64,000 bases of DNA, taken from positions 636,548 to 700,547 of the forward strand of contig NZ_JNXG01000001.1 of NCBI RefSeq assembly GCF_000717025.1, written 5' to 3'. Below, piece by piece: positions 34,231 to 42,801 of this stretch. The stretch's first letter is position 1; each line of letters begins with the position of its first letter. The notes under the pieces were generated by a model. The model saw nothing but the letters and a program-made list of their open reading frames with translations. It was not told the origin of the DNA and made no database searches. The position numbers were made by a program, and so were the translations under genes. The stretch is from Streptomyces atroolivaceus (lineage in GTDB: Bacteria; Actinomycetota; Actinomycetes; Streptomycetales; Streptomycetaceae).

Positions 34231-35571
34231 ATGATCAACCCACGCAACAGCCGCCTCGCCGCCGCGATATCCCTGGTTTCCGCCCTGGCCCTCACCGCCA
34301 CCGCCTGCGGTGACGACGGCAGCGGCAGCACCGGTGCGAAGGGCGCCGAAGGTCCGGGCACCGGGAAGATCGTGTTCTGGGACGAGAACGGCGGCGTCCG
34401 GACGGCGATCTGGAAGGAGATCATCGCCGACTTCGAGAAGGCGAACCCCGACATCGACGTGCAGTACGTGGGCATCGCCTCCACCGAGGCGCAGTCCAAG
34501 TACGACACCGCCATCCAGGGGGGCGGCCTGCCGGACGTCGGCGGTGTGGGCGCCGCGATGGTCGCGGGTATCACCGCTCAGGACGCGTTGGAGCCGCTGG
34601 ACGACCGTATCGAGGGGAGCTCCCTCAAGGGCAAGCTCAACGAGGCGATGATCGAGAACGTGCGGAGCGCGGCCGGCCGGGACGAGACGTACACCGTGCC
34701 GATCTCCGCCACCAACGGCGTCCTCTACTACCGCACGGACCTGTTCAAGAAGGCCGGGCTGGGCGAGCCGGACACCTGGGACGAGTTCTACGAGGCCGCG
34801 GCGAAGCTGACGGACAAGCGGAAGAACCAGTTCGGCTACACCATCCGAGGTGGCCCGGGCTCGATCGCCCAGGCGCTGGACTCGATGTACGGGCAGTCGG
34901 GCATCGAATCCTTCTGGGACGAGTCCGGGACGAAGACCACCGTCAACGATCCGAAGAACGTCGCGGCCCTGGAGAAGTACGTCGGTCTGTACAAGAAGGC
35001 CACCCCCGAGGCCGACCTCAACAACGACTTCACGAAGATGGTCGCCCAGTTCGACTCCGGCGGCATCGCCATGCTCAACCACAACCTGGGCTCGTACCAG
35101 GACCATGTGGGCTCGCTCGGCGTCGACAAGTTCCGCGGTATTCCGCAGCCCGAACTGGCGGACGGCACCCGGGTGATGGTCTCCAACCCGGTCTCCGGCC
35201 TCGGTCTGGTCAAGTCGTCCGAGAACAAGGCGGCGGGGTGGAAGTTCATCGAGTTCGCCGCCTCCCACGCCTCGAACTCCAAGTTCAGCGAGTCCGCGGG
35301 CCTGATCCCGGCCAACAAGGAAGCCGCCGAGGACCCGTGGCTCGACAAGGCCGAGACGACCAAGCTCGGTGCCGAGGCGCTGTTCTCCGGCGACACCAAG
35401 ATCGTGCAGCTCCCCTACTACCTCCCGGACTGGAACACCCTGTCCAAGGCCGACAGCGAATCGGGCTTCCAGAAGGTGCTGCTCGGCAAGATGAGTGCCA
35501 AGGACTTCCTGGACACGCTCGCCGCGAGCCTCGACGAGGCTCAGGCGGAGTGGAAGGAACAGCAGGGCTGA
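34231..35571 (+). CDS. Sugar ABC transporter substrate-binding lipoprotein (orphan)
   Basis: 446 residues. Lipoprotein signal with lipobox 'ALTATACG' (Cys about 26). The mature protein is a family-1 solute-binding protein: 'GKIVFWDENGGVRTAIWKEI', 'QYVGIASTEAQSKYDTAIQG', 'PISATNGVLYYRTDLFKKAG', and 'FDSGGIAMLNHNLGSYQDH'. ATG 34231 has an A/G-rich GAAGAGAG site. No permease or ATPase gene is adjacent, so it must work with a transporter encoded elsewhere or be a remnant of a larger locus. Confidence 0.9.
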   Translation: MINPRNSRLAAAISLVSALALTATACGDDGSGSTGAKGAEGPGTGKIVFWDENGGVRTAIWKEIIADFEKANPDIDVQYVGIASTEAQSKYDTAIQGGGLPDVGGVGAAMVAGITAQDALEPLDDRIEGSSLKGKLNEAMIENVRSAAGRDETYTVPISATNGVLYYRTDLFKKAGLGEPDTWDEFYEAAAKLTDKRKNQFGYTIRGGPGSIAQALDSMYGQSGIESFWDESGTKTTVNDPKNVAALEKYVGLYKKATPEADLNNDFTKMVAQFDSGGIAMLNHNLGSYQDHVGSLGVDKFRGIPQPELADGTRVMVSNPVSGLGLVKSSENKAAGWKFIEFAASHASNSKFSESAGLIPANKEAAEDPWLDKAETTKLGAEALFSGDTKIVQLPYYLPDWNTLSKADSESGFQKVLLGKMSAKDFLDTLAASLDEAQAEWKEQQG

Positions 35572-35796
35572 CGGGGCGGGGAGGCCTCTCCCCGCCGCCG
35601 TGCACGCCCGCCGGAGCCGGCTGTGCCCTTCCGGCCCGGCCGCGCCGGGCTCCGGGAGCCCGGCCCGGGGGGCGTGGCGGCCGCCCGGCCCATGGTCCGG
35701 GCAGGAGCCCCTCCCCGGACCGGGCCGACGCGCCCGCTCCGGCCTGGCCGGCCCCCTCGCGGAACGCACGCACACGCGTGCCGGGGCCACGGTGGG

Positions 35797-36018
35797 TCAG
35801 TCCAGGCCCTCCTCCCGGAGGTCGTACATCAGGAGGAACGTCCGGTAGGTCTCCGCGGACACGTCCTGGCAGATGTCCGGCCGGACGGTCCACGTCGACG
35901 TGTTGTCGAGGGCCCGCCGACAGGCCGACTCGGTCTCGGCCTCGGACGGGATGTTCGAGATGAACGCGGCGATCAGCAGGACCACTGCGAAGACGACCAC
36001 GCCGATACGGATGCGCAT
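35797..36018 (-). CDS. Small membrane-anchored hypothetical protein
   Basis: 73 residues from ATG 36018 (a GTG two codons upstream is possible). One N-terminal hydrophobic helix, 'IGVVVFAVVLLIAAFI', then a short external part with two cysteines ('ESACRRALDN', 'RPDICQDVSA') that could form a disulfide. The ribosome site is poor. No family recognised. Confidence 0.5.
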   Translation of the reverse strand: MRIRIGVVVFAVVLLIAAFISNIPSEAETESACRRALDNTSTWTVRPDICQDVSAETYRTFLLMYDLREEGLD

Positions 36019-36079
36019 GGTCACCCAACGACCGTGCGGCCGGGCCGGTCACCCGGGGCCGGTCACCCGGGGCCCCTCG

Positions 36080-36238
36080 TCATTCGGGTTCGTCGGTGAC
36101 CGGCGGCAGGTCGGGCTCGATGAACAGGCCGGCGTACTGCGGTGTCGGCAGCGGGGCCGGGTTGCCCGTCTCGGCGTTCGTGGCCGCGGACGCGCCGTCG
36201 GGGCGCCGCTGGGTCGTGCGGGCAGGCATGTCGGTCAT
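36080..36238 (-). CDS. 52-residue hypothetical peptide
   Basis: From ATG 36238 with an AGGA site 6 bases upstream. The product begins MTDMPARTTQRRPDGASAAT and ends in an acidic, Pro-rich segment 'GLFIEPDLPPVTDEPE'. The basic leader-like start and distinct tail resemble a ribosomally made peptide precursor, but no modifying enzyme is adjacent except the FAD oxidase gene 205 bases upstream. Function is unknown. Confidence 0.5.
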   Translation of the reverse strand: MTDMPARTTQRRPDGASAATNAETGNPAPLPTPQYAGLFIEPDLPPVTDEPE

Positions 36239-36443
36239 CAGGTGTCCTGTACGTAGGTGTGCGGTGGGAGCCCCATGACCGAGCCGCTGCGGTTGATGCC
36301 GGACTGGTCCCGACCGGTACGGCGACGAGGTGCCGCTACCGGTGCCGCGCCGCTCCGGGGGCGGCCGGATCATCATGCGGTGCATGCAGACTGTAACCCT
36401 CCCAGCACGGCTTTCCCTCGGTATTGCGCCCCTGGCGTGACGG

Positions 36444-37829
36444 TCAGTGCGGCGGTGCGGGCTCGATGTTCTGGTTTGCGTGGAAGAGGTTGTGCGGGTC
36501 GTAGACCCCCTTGACCTCGGAGAGCCGGTCGTAGTGGCCGCGGTAGGTGGCCCTGACGCGGTCCCGCGACTCGCCGGTGCCGAGGAAGTTCACGTAGCCG
36601 CCGCCCATGGAGTGCGGGTGCAGCGCCTCCCAGTAGCCGACCGCCCACTCCCGCAGCGCTGCCGCGTTGGCCGGGTCGGGGTCGATGCCGGCGATGACGC
36701 CGGACCAGAGGGCGTCGCGGTAGGCCCAGGCCGTGTCGTCGGGACCGACCCGGCCGGCGGCCCCGTCGACCGGGTACAGGTGCATGGTCGACAGGCCGGT
36801 GGGGAGCTTCTCCGCGAAGGAGGCGTGCACGTCGACGGCGTCGTCCGTGACCTGGTCGAAGAAGTCGCCGCGCCAGTACCACTGGAGACCGGCCGGCATC
36901 AGTGCGTCGAACATGGACTGAAGGGCCGGGTAGGGCATCGGCGTCGTGAAGTGGAAGGCGGGCGGACCCGGTTCGTTCACCACGGCGAGGGTCTCCGCCA
37001 GGGAGTCCGGCTCCGCCGTCGAGGACCAGACGACTCCGCACATCTTCTGCCCGTGGATCTCCTCGGGGAAGGGCGGGCCGGGCGGGACGGTCAGGGAGGC
37101 GAAGAAGCCGTACAGGTCGTCCGGCGCCTGCGGCAGGAAGTCGCGGTACCAGCGGATGACCTCGTGGAAGAGCTCCAGGGGCCACAGCGTGATGGCGACT
37201 CCCACGGTGTCCACCGGGTGCAGCTCGAAATCGAACGACGTGACCACGCCGAAGTTGCCGCCGCCGCCCCGCAGCGCCCAGAACAGGTCGGCGTGCTCGC
37301 TCGGGTTCGCGGTGACGAAGCTGCCGTCGGCGAGGACCACGTCCGCGGAGACCAGGTTGTCCGCCGACAGGCCGTACTTGCGCGTGAGGTAACCGTGACC
37401 GCCGCCGAGGGTGAGACCGCCGATCCCGGTCGTGGACATGATCCCTGCCGGGGTGGCGAGGCCGAACGCGTGGGTGGCGTGGTCGAAGTCACCCAGCGTC
37501 GCGCCGCCGTCGGCCTGGGCGGTCTGGGTCGCCGGGTCGACCCGCACGCCGCGCATGGGGGAGAGGTCGAGGGTGACCGCGTCGTCCGAGAGGCCGAGGC
37601 CGGGCCCGCTGTGCCCGCCGCCCCGGACGGCCACATCCAGGCCGTGCTCGCGGACGAAGGCGAGGGCCGCCATGACGTCCGCCGCGTCGCGACACTTGAC
37701 GACCGCCGCCGGCCTCTTGTCGATCATGGCGTTGTAGACGGCACGGGCCTGCCCGTACTCCTGGTCGTCCGGTCCGATGACGGGCCCGCGCAGAGCGGTT
37801 CTCATCGTGTCGAGCAGCGTGCCGTCCAT
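36444..37829 (-). CDS. FAD-linked oxidase (berberine-bridge-enzyme family)
   Basis: 461 residues. The FAD domain has 'VRGGGHSGPGLGLSDDAVTL', whose His is the covalent flavin site in this family. The second covalent site, a cysteine in 'GxCxxxG', is replaced by 'GIGGLTLGGGHG', so attachment is probably single. The C-terminal BBE segment 'YDPHNLFHANQNIEP' is intact. Such enzymes oxidise sugars, alcohols or natural-product intermediates. ATG 37829 has AGGAGA 5 bases upstream. Not in an obvious pathway cluster. Confidence 0.88.
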   Translation of the reverse strand: MDGTLLDTMRTALRGPVIGPDDQEYGQARAVYNAMIDKRPAAVVKCRDAADVMAALAFVREHGLDVAVRGGGHSGPGLGLSDDAVTLDLSPMRGVRVDPATQTAQADGGATLGDFDHATHAFGLATPAGIMSTTGIGGLTLGGGHGYLTRKYGLSADNLVSADVVLADGSFVTANPSEHADLFWALRGGGGNFGVVTSFDFELHPVDTVGVAITLWPLELFHEVIRWYRDFLPQAPDDLYGFFASLTVPPGPPFPEEIHGQKMCGVVWSSTAEPDSLAETLAVVNEPGPPAFHFTTPMPYPALQSMFDALMPAGLQWYWRGDFFDQVTDDAVDVHASFAEKLPTGLSTMHLYPVDGAAGRVGPDDTAWAYRDALWSGVIAGIDPDPANAAALREWAVGYWEALHPHSMGGGYVNFLGTGESRDRVRATYRGHYDRLSEVKGVYDPHNLFHANQNIEPAPPH

Positions 37830-38050
37830 GGTCGTCTCCTAGCGCGTGTGCGCCCGGCCTCCCCTGGCACCATCGGATCGGGTGAGGCTGCTGGGCCGGC
37901 GCCGACACCTGGAGATGCCGCGCAGACGGGACCGAACACCGAAAGGCTTGCTCCTCCAGCGTCCCGCCGCTCCGGGAGCCCCGCAATCGCGGGACGCCGT
38001 GCCCCGGTCGCGTCCGTTCCGGTCCGCCGTCCGGTCCGGCAAGGGTGACA

Positions 38051-38110
38051 GGTCCGGTGCGGCGGGGGCAGGTCCGGTGCGGCAGGGGCAGGGGCAGGGG
38101 CAGGGGCAGG
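38051..38110. repeat. G-rich tandem repeats upstream of FAD oxidase
   Basis: Two copies of a 20-base unit (38051-38070, 38071-38090) run into a CAGGGG hexamer repeated 4.7 times (38083-38110). Four consecutive GGGG tracts make this a candidate G-quadruplex. The surrounding 37830-38152 gap has no supported gene. Confidence 0.85.
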
Positions 38111-38152
38111 TCCGGTCTGGCGGGCAGGTCCCGTGCGGGGCACGGTGTGGGT

Positions 38153-38395
38153 TCATCCCTGCCGCGTGGCGGCCGGGTCCTCCTGCGGCGGCACGGGAAG
38201 GCGCTGAGCCGCCCCCTTGCGCAGATGCACCATGAGCCCGATGCATCCCGCGGCGAATCCGCTGATCAGACCCGATATCCCGTGGTTGAGCGCGTTGACG
38301 GAGGCACTCTCGGGCATACCGATGACCAGGTAGTTGACGGCGGCGCTGATCACCGAGCCGAACGCGGCGCCGAGAACGCCGCTGACGAGTGACAC
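38153..38395 (-). CDS. Small two-helix membrane protein, start uncertain
   Basis: 80 residues if it begins at GTG 38395; the frame is open to 38599 and the true start could be earlier (for example GTG 38443). Two hydrophobic stretches, 'GVLGAAFGSVISAAVNYLVI' and 'GISGLISGFAAGCIGLMVHL', are separated by a short loop and followed by a polar tail. No Shine-Dalgarno is visible. No family recognised; possibly a chaplin-unrelated glycine-zipper membrane protein. Confidence 0.4.
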   Translation of the reverse strand: MSLVSGVLGAAFGSVISAAVNYLVIGMPESASVNALNHGISGLISGFAAGCIGLMVHLRKGAAQRLPVPPQEDPAATRQG

Positions 38396-38542
38396 GCGCA
38401 GGGGAGACGGCGCGGCTGTGCCTGTCAACTGCGCTGCGCGCACCCAGTGTTGACCATTCAGGCCGGTGCCGAGGGGCTGCGCGGCGGTCCGAGGGCGGGG
38501 GAGCGGCGGCGGTGAGTGGTCGGAGCACCGTCCCGGATGGCG

Positions 38543-38548
38543 TAGAGT
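38543..38548 (+). promoter_or_regulatory. -10 box of initiator tRNA promoter
   Basis: TAGAGT, the same -10 hexamer as in the ribosomal RNA promoters at the right end of the window, 14 bases before the tRNA. Confidence 0.5.
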
Positions 38549-38562
38549 TGCAATCACAACGG

Positions 38563-38636
38563 CGCGGGGTGGAGCAGCTCGGTAGCTCGCTGGGCTCATA
38601 ACCCAGAGGTCGCAGGTTCAAATCCTGTCCCCGCTA
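38563..38636 (+). tRNA. Initiator tRNA-fMet (CAT)
   Basis: Anticodon loop CTCATAA (CAT) on a stem with three consecutive G-C pairs (GGG/CCC), and an unpaired 1-72 position (C opposite T). Both are initiator features. CCA is not encoded. Confidence 0.96.
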
Positions 38637-38642
38637 CTGAAG

Positions 38643-38680
38643 ACAGAGGCCCGGATCCTTTCGAGGATCCGGGCCTCTGT
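38643..38680 (+). terminator. Initiator tRNA terminator, 17-bp stem
   Basis: 38643-38659 pairs perfectly with 38664-38680 around TTCG. The following stretch to 39006 shows no supported gene; an ATG at 38833 extends the next gene's frame but lacks a ribosome site. Confidence 0.92.
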
Positions 38681-39006
38681 CGTATGCGTTGCCCAGGCCG
38701 TCCGTGCCGTCCGATCTCGGTGCGGGGTGAAGGCGCGTGCCGGGTGACCGGCCCAGGAGGCGCACGTAGCCGGTCTCCGCCCCAGGAGGAACTACGATCG
38801 GTACGGAGACGGAATCGCCGTCTTCTCACGGGATGCACCGACGATTCACACGCAGCACCGGCACTCCGGCTGACCTCCGGAGGACGGCGCTCCGGCGCGC
38901 TCCTCCCTTCGGCCGATGGCGAGTCGCCACTCGGCGCGGCTCCGGCCGGTCCGGGTGGGGCGCGGTACCGTCCGCAGCCGTGGGTGGACCGGGCAGGAGT
39001 GCACAG

Positions 39007-40164
39007 GTGGGGAAGCGGGACGGACGGCGACGGGGCGTTGCGGGGAACGTCCGTTCCCGGCGGTTCGTGCGTGCGCTGCCCGCTCTGATGATCGGTGCGG
39101 GTGTGGTCTTCGACCTGGTGACGCCGCCCGAGGTCACCGCCGTTCCGCTCTTCGCCGCCGCTCCGCTGATCGCCGCCCCGTTCTTCTCGCTGGCCAGTAC
39201 CGTCCGGGTCGGGGTGGCCGCGATCCTCGTCGTGCTCGCCATCCGGGTCTCGGACGGCACACTCGCGAAGGTCGTCCCCGTCACCGACCTGCTCACCCTG
39301 GTCACCGTCGCCGCGCTGTCCCTGGTCATCAACCGCGTCGTACGCCGCGGGAACGAGCAGCTGGCCTCGGCCAGGGTCATCGCGGAGACCGCGATGCGCG
39401 CGGTGCTCCCGACGCCCGATGACCGGATCGGCGGGCTGCTGGTCGCGGCGCGGTACGAGGCGGCCCAGGCGGACGAGTTCGTCGGCGGCGACCTGTTCGC
39501 CGTCGCGGACACGCCGTACGGGGTGCGTCTGGTCGTCGGGGACGTACGGGGCAAGGGTCTGGACGCGGTGGCGGCCGTGGCCGTCGTGATCGGGGCCTTC
39601 CGGGAGGCCGCCGAGCAGGAGCTGTCCCTGGAGGGCGTGGTCCAGCGGCTGGAGCGGGCCCTGGCCCGTGAGGGCTCGCGGCGGGGCGGGCTCGATTCCA
39701 TGGAGGGGTTCGTGACCGCCGTCCTCGCGGAGATCCCGGCCGGCTCGGACACGCTGCGGGTCGTCAACCGCGGTCACCCCGAGCCGCTCGTGCTGCACGC
39801 GGACGGCGCTCTGGACGTGCTGGCGCCGACCGCGCCTGCCCTGCCGCTCGGGATGGGGCTGGGCGCGTGGCCGGACCGGTCCGACGAGTGGACGCTGCCG
39901 GCCGGGGCGATGTTCCTGGCGTTCACCGACGGCCTGTCCGAGGCACGGGACGCGAAGGGTGTCTTCTACGACCCGGCGGCCCGGCTGCGCGGCCGGCTCT
40001 TCCCGGGGCCCGACGAACTGCTGTCCGCGCTCACCGATGACGTACGGCTGCACACCGGCGGCCGGTCGACGGACGACCTGGCGCTGCTCGCGGTCGGACG
40101 GCCGGCGCGAGGGCAGCAGGAGCGGCGGACGACGGTGAAGATCGTGCGGCGGGACAGTGAATGA
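39007..40164 (+). CDS. Membrane SpoIIE/PP2C-type Ser/Thr phosphatase
   Basis: 385 residues from GTG 39007, chosen for AGGAG 7 bases upstream. About four membrane helices at 25-125 ('LPALMIGAGVVFDLV', 'VPLFAAAPLIAAPFF', 'VRVGVAAILVVLAI', 'LLTLVTVAALSLVI'), then a PP2C SpoIIE domain: 'DEFVGGDLFAV', 'LVVGDVRGKGLDAV', 'GHPEPLVL', 'FTDGLSEARD', 'DDLALLAVGR'. Such phosphatases usually reset anti-anti-sigma factors. No cognate anti-sigma or antagonist gene is adjacent. Confidence 0.9.
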   Translation: MGKRDGRRRGVAGNVRSRRFVRALPALMIGAGVVFDLVTPPEVTAVPLFAAAPLIAAPFFSLASTVRVGVAAILVVLAIRVSDGTLAKVVPVTDLLTLVTVAALSLVINRVVRRGNEQLASARVIAETAMRAVLPTPDDRIGGLLVAARYEAAQADEFVGGDLFAVADTPYGVRLVVGDVRGKGLDAVAAVAVVIGAFREAAEQELSLEGVVQRLERALAREGSRRGGLDSMEGFVTAVLAEIPAGSDTLRVVNRGHPEPLVLHADGALDVLAPTAPALPLGMGLGAWPDRSDEWTLPAGAMFLAFTDGLSEARDAKGVFYDPAARLRGRLFPGPDELLSALTDDVRLHTGGRSTDDLALLAVGRPARGQQERRTTVKIVRRDSE

Positions 40165-40210
40165 CCGGTCGCGACGGTAGGTAGTCGAAGGACCCCGCTC
40201 CGCATAACAT

Positions 40211-40241
40211 TTGACACAACGTCAGAAACTGCTGGCTGAAT
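40211..40241 (+). promoter_or_regulatory. Predicted promoter of riboswitch-peptidase transcript
   Basis: TTGACA at 40211-40216 and CTGAAT at 40236-40241 (19-base spacer). It is about 180 bases upstream of the riboswitch. Confidence 0.4.
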
Positions 40242-40394
40242 GAGGGGTGCTCAACTCGCCCGTTTGCGCCCGTTTGAACCCTGAAAGTCCAGGCCAGAGT
40301 GATGAACGATCTGTGGGAACAGCTTGGAATCGGACCCGGTCGTCTATTAACGTTCGATAACGCAGCGCGGTTGTACCTGTCGTCGCAAGAGGCG

Positions 40395-40545
40395 GCACCG
40401 TGCGCAGCGCCGAATTCCGCAAGGGAACCGGGGAACCACCTACATGGGGTGAATCGGACACCTGTGTCTCGCGCGAGACGAAGGGGTCCGTAGGAGACCT
40501 TCCTGCTCCGAACCCGTCAGCTAACCCGGTAGGCGAGAAGGAAGG
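40395..40545 (+). ncRNA. c-di-AMP riboswitch (ydaO-yuaA class)
   Basis: The conserved blocks of the class appear in order: 'GGGGAACCACC' (about 40430-40440), 'GGGGTGAATCGG' (40446-40457), and 'CCGAACCCGTCAGCTAACC' followed by 'GGTAGGCG' (about 40508-40535). It lies directly ahead of an M23 cell-wall endopeptidase gene; in Streptomyces this class controls cell-wall hydrolases, usually repressing when c-di-AMP is bound. The exact 5' boundary is approximate. Confidence 0.93.
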
Positions 40546-40561
40546 AAAGGAGTGCGCCCAC

Positions 40562-41602
40562 GTGGCGTCCAATCAGCCTGCCCCCGAGGCACCGTCATCC
40601 TTCAGGACCGGCAGCTTCGGTGATGAGGACAGGACGTGGGAGGAATGGAACCCCACCGAGGAGTCCATCCGCCCCGTACGCGGCCGGCACCGCGTAGCCA
40701 AGCAGCGCGGTCTCGCCCGTAGCTCCACCGTCCTCGGCGTCGGCGTCATCGCGGCCGTCGGTGCGGGTGGCATGGCCACCGCGCAGAGCAAGCCGCCGGT
40801 CTCCATCTCCCTTCCCGACTCCATCGCGGACAGTCTTCCCGATGCCAAGTCCCTTCCCGGCGTGGGCGCGTTCATGTCCGGCGACGCGGATTCGGACCAC
40901 GAGACGGTCGCCGCCTCCTCCCCGCTCACCACCGCGGGCATCACCGCAGCCGAGGCCGAGCAGGGCAGCACCGACGCCGGCGAGGCGCTGCGCGCCCGCA
41001 TCCTCCAGCAGGCCGAGCAGCAGCAGGCCGGAGCCGAGGCCGAGGCCAAGGCGGCGCAGGAGCAGGCAGCGGTCGAGGCCGCCGCGGCTCAGGCGGCGAA
41101 GCAGCAGAGCAAGGCAGAGGCCGAGGCCGCCGCCGAGAAGAAGGCAGCGGAAGAGGCGGCGAAGAAGAAGGCGGAAGCCGAGCGCCTCGCCAAGCTCGCC
41201 GCCAGCTACGCGGTCCCGACCTCGTCGTACTACATCAGTTCGGCCTTCGGCCAGGCCGGTTCGATGTGGTCCTCCGGTCACCACACCGGGCTGGACTTCG
41301 CGGCCCCGACCGGCACTCCGGTCAAGGCCGTGCACAGCGGCACGGTGAAGTCGGCCGGCTACTCCGGTTCGTACGGCTACCGCACGGTCCTGGAGCTCGA
41401 TGACGGCACCGAGGTCTGGTACTGCCACCAGTCCTCGATGGACGTGACCGCCGGTCAGAGGGTCACCACCGGCCAGACCATCGGCCGCGTCGGCGCGACC
41501 GGCAACGTGACGGGCGCTCACCTGCACCTGGAGATCCACACCCCGGACGGCACGGGCATCGACCCGATGAGCTGGCTGCGCGGCAAGGGCCTCACGATCT
41601 GA
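40562..41602 (+). CDS. M23-family peptidoglycan endopeptidase
   Basis: 346 residues. GTG 40562 (AAAGGAG upstream); the longer open frame runs through the riboswitch and is not coding. One membrane or signal segment ('TVLGVGVIAAVGAGGMAT', about 57-74), then an Ala/Glu/Gln/Lys coiled coil (about 135-215), then a LytM/M23 domain with zinc ligands 'HHTGLDFAAP' and 'HLHLEIH'. It should cut peptide cross-links. The c-di-AMP riboswitch ties it to growth, osmotic state or spore germination. Confidence 0.93.
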   Translation: MASNQPAPEAPSSFRTGSFGDEDRTWEEWNPTEESIRPVRGRHRVAKQRGLARSSTVLGVGVIAAVGAGGMATAQSKPPVSISLPDSIADSLPDAKSLPGVGAFMSGDADSDHETVAASSPLTTAGITAAEAEQGSTDAGEALRARILQQAEQQQAGAEAEAKAAQEQAAVEAAAAQAAKQQSKAEAEAAAEKKAAEEAAKKKAEAERLAKLAASYAVPTSSYYISSAFGQAGSMWSSGHHTGLDFAAPTGTPVKAVHSGTVKSAGYSGSYGYRTVLELDDGTEVWYCHQSSMDVTAGQRVTTGQTIGRVGATGNVTGAHLHLEIHTPDGTGIDPMSWLRGKGLTI

Positions 41603-41851
41603 GCCCCCGGGGCTTCCGTGCGATCGGCGCGGAGGACCCCAGCCCTTTCCGCGAGGTCCCGCCGTACGCCCGGATGGCCGGGCGGACCTTCGCGGAATCG
41701 GCCGGTGCCGGCATCCGGCGCACCAGTACCCCGGCGGCCCTGACGCACGACCCCCCGACGTCAGGGCCGCCGGTCCGTCCCGGCGCGCTCCTGAGGGCGG
41801 TCGGCTCCGTGGACCGGAATAGTTGCCTCAGCCGACCGGTTGTCCCCAGGT

Positions 41852-42796
41852 ATGACATCTCTGCGCCCGCTCGGTTCCTCGAGCCTTCAGGTCTTTCCCC
41901 TCGCTCTCGGCGGCAACGTCTTCGGCTGGACGGCCGACGAGGACCGGACCTTCGCCGTCCTCGACGGCTACGTGGCGGCCGGCGGCAACTTCATCGACAC
42001 CGCCGACTCGTACTCCGCCTGGGCCCCGGGCAACGAGGGCGGTGAGTCGGAGACCCTCATCGGCAAGTGGCTGGCGTCCCGCTCCCGCCGCGACGATGTC
42101 GTCATCGCCACCAAGGTCGGCGCCCACCCCGCGTACAAGGGACTCTCGCCCACCACCGTCAAGGAGGCGGCCGAGGCGTCGCTCCGCCGGCTCGGCACCG
42201 ACCACATCGACCTCTACTACACGCACTTCGACGACGAGAGCGTCCCCGTCGAGGAGATCATCACCGCTCTCGACCAGCTGGTGAAGGCCGGCACGGTGCG
42301 GGAGATCGCCGCCTCAAACATCAGCCCCGAGCGGCTCCAGGCCTCCCTCGACTTCTCCGAGCGTGAGGGCCTGGCCCGCTACGTCGCACTGCAGCCGCAC
42401 TACAACCTCGTCTCGCGCGACACCTATGAGGGTGCGCTCCAGGACACGGCCGCCCGTGCGGGGCTCGCCGCCGTCCCGTACTTCGCCCTCGCCTCGGGCT
42501 TCCTCACGGGTAAGTACCGTGCGGGTGCCTCGGTCGAGAGCGCGCGGGCCGAGGGCGCGGGCAAGCACCTGGAGACCGAGCGCGGACGCAAGGTGCTCGC
42601 GGCGCTCGACAGGATCGCCCAGGAGCACGACGCCGAGATCGCCACGGTCGCACTCGCGTGGCTCGCGTCCCGGCCGACCGTGGCCGCGCCGATCGCCTCC
42701 GCGCGTACGGTCGAGCAGCTGCCCGCACTCGTGGCTGTGGCCGGCCTGCGGCTGACCGGGCAGGACCTGGCGGAGCTCACCGAAGCCTCTGCCTGA
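41852..42796 (+). CDS. Aldo/keto reductase
   Basis: 314 residues from ATG 41852. NADPH-dependent TIM-barrel reductase: 'NFIDTADSYSAW' (catalytic Asp and Tyr), 'VIATKVGAHP' (catalytic Lys), 'HIDLYYTHFDDESVPVEEII' (catalytic His) and 'ASARTVEQL' near the cofactor site. Substrate unknown. Convergent with the PrsW-type gene; the two stops are 5 bases apart. Confidence 0.9.
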   Translation: MTSLRPLGSSSLQVFPLALGGNVFGWTADEDRTFAVLDGYVAAGGNFIDTADSYSAWAPGNEGGESETLIGKWLASRSRRDDVVIATKVGAHPAYKGLSPTTVKEAAEASLRRLGTDHIDLYYTHFDDESVPVEEIITALDQLVKAGTVREIAASNISPERLQASLDFSEREGLARYVALQPHYNLVSRDTYEGALQDTAARAGLAAVPYFALASGFLTGKYRAGASVESARAEGAGKHLETERGRKVLAALDRIAQEHDAEIATVALAWLASRPTVAAPIASARTVEQLPALVAVAGLRLTGQDLAELTEASA

Positions 42797-42801
42797 AGCG
42801 T

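Noticed and set aside
38051..38110. The G-rich tandem repeats as a CRISPR array
   Set aside because: Units are directly adjacent with no unique spacers, and no cas genes are present.
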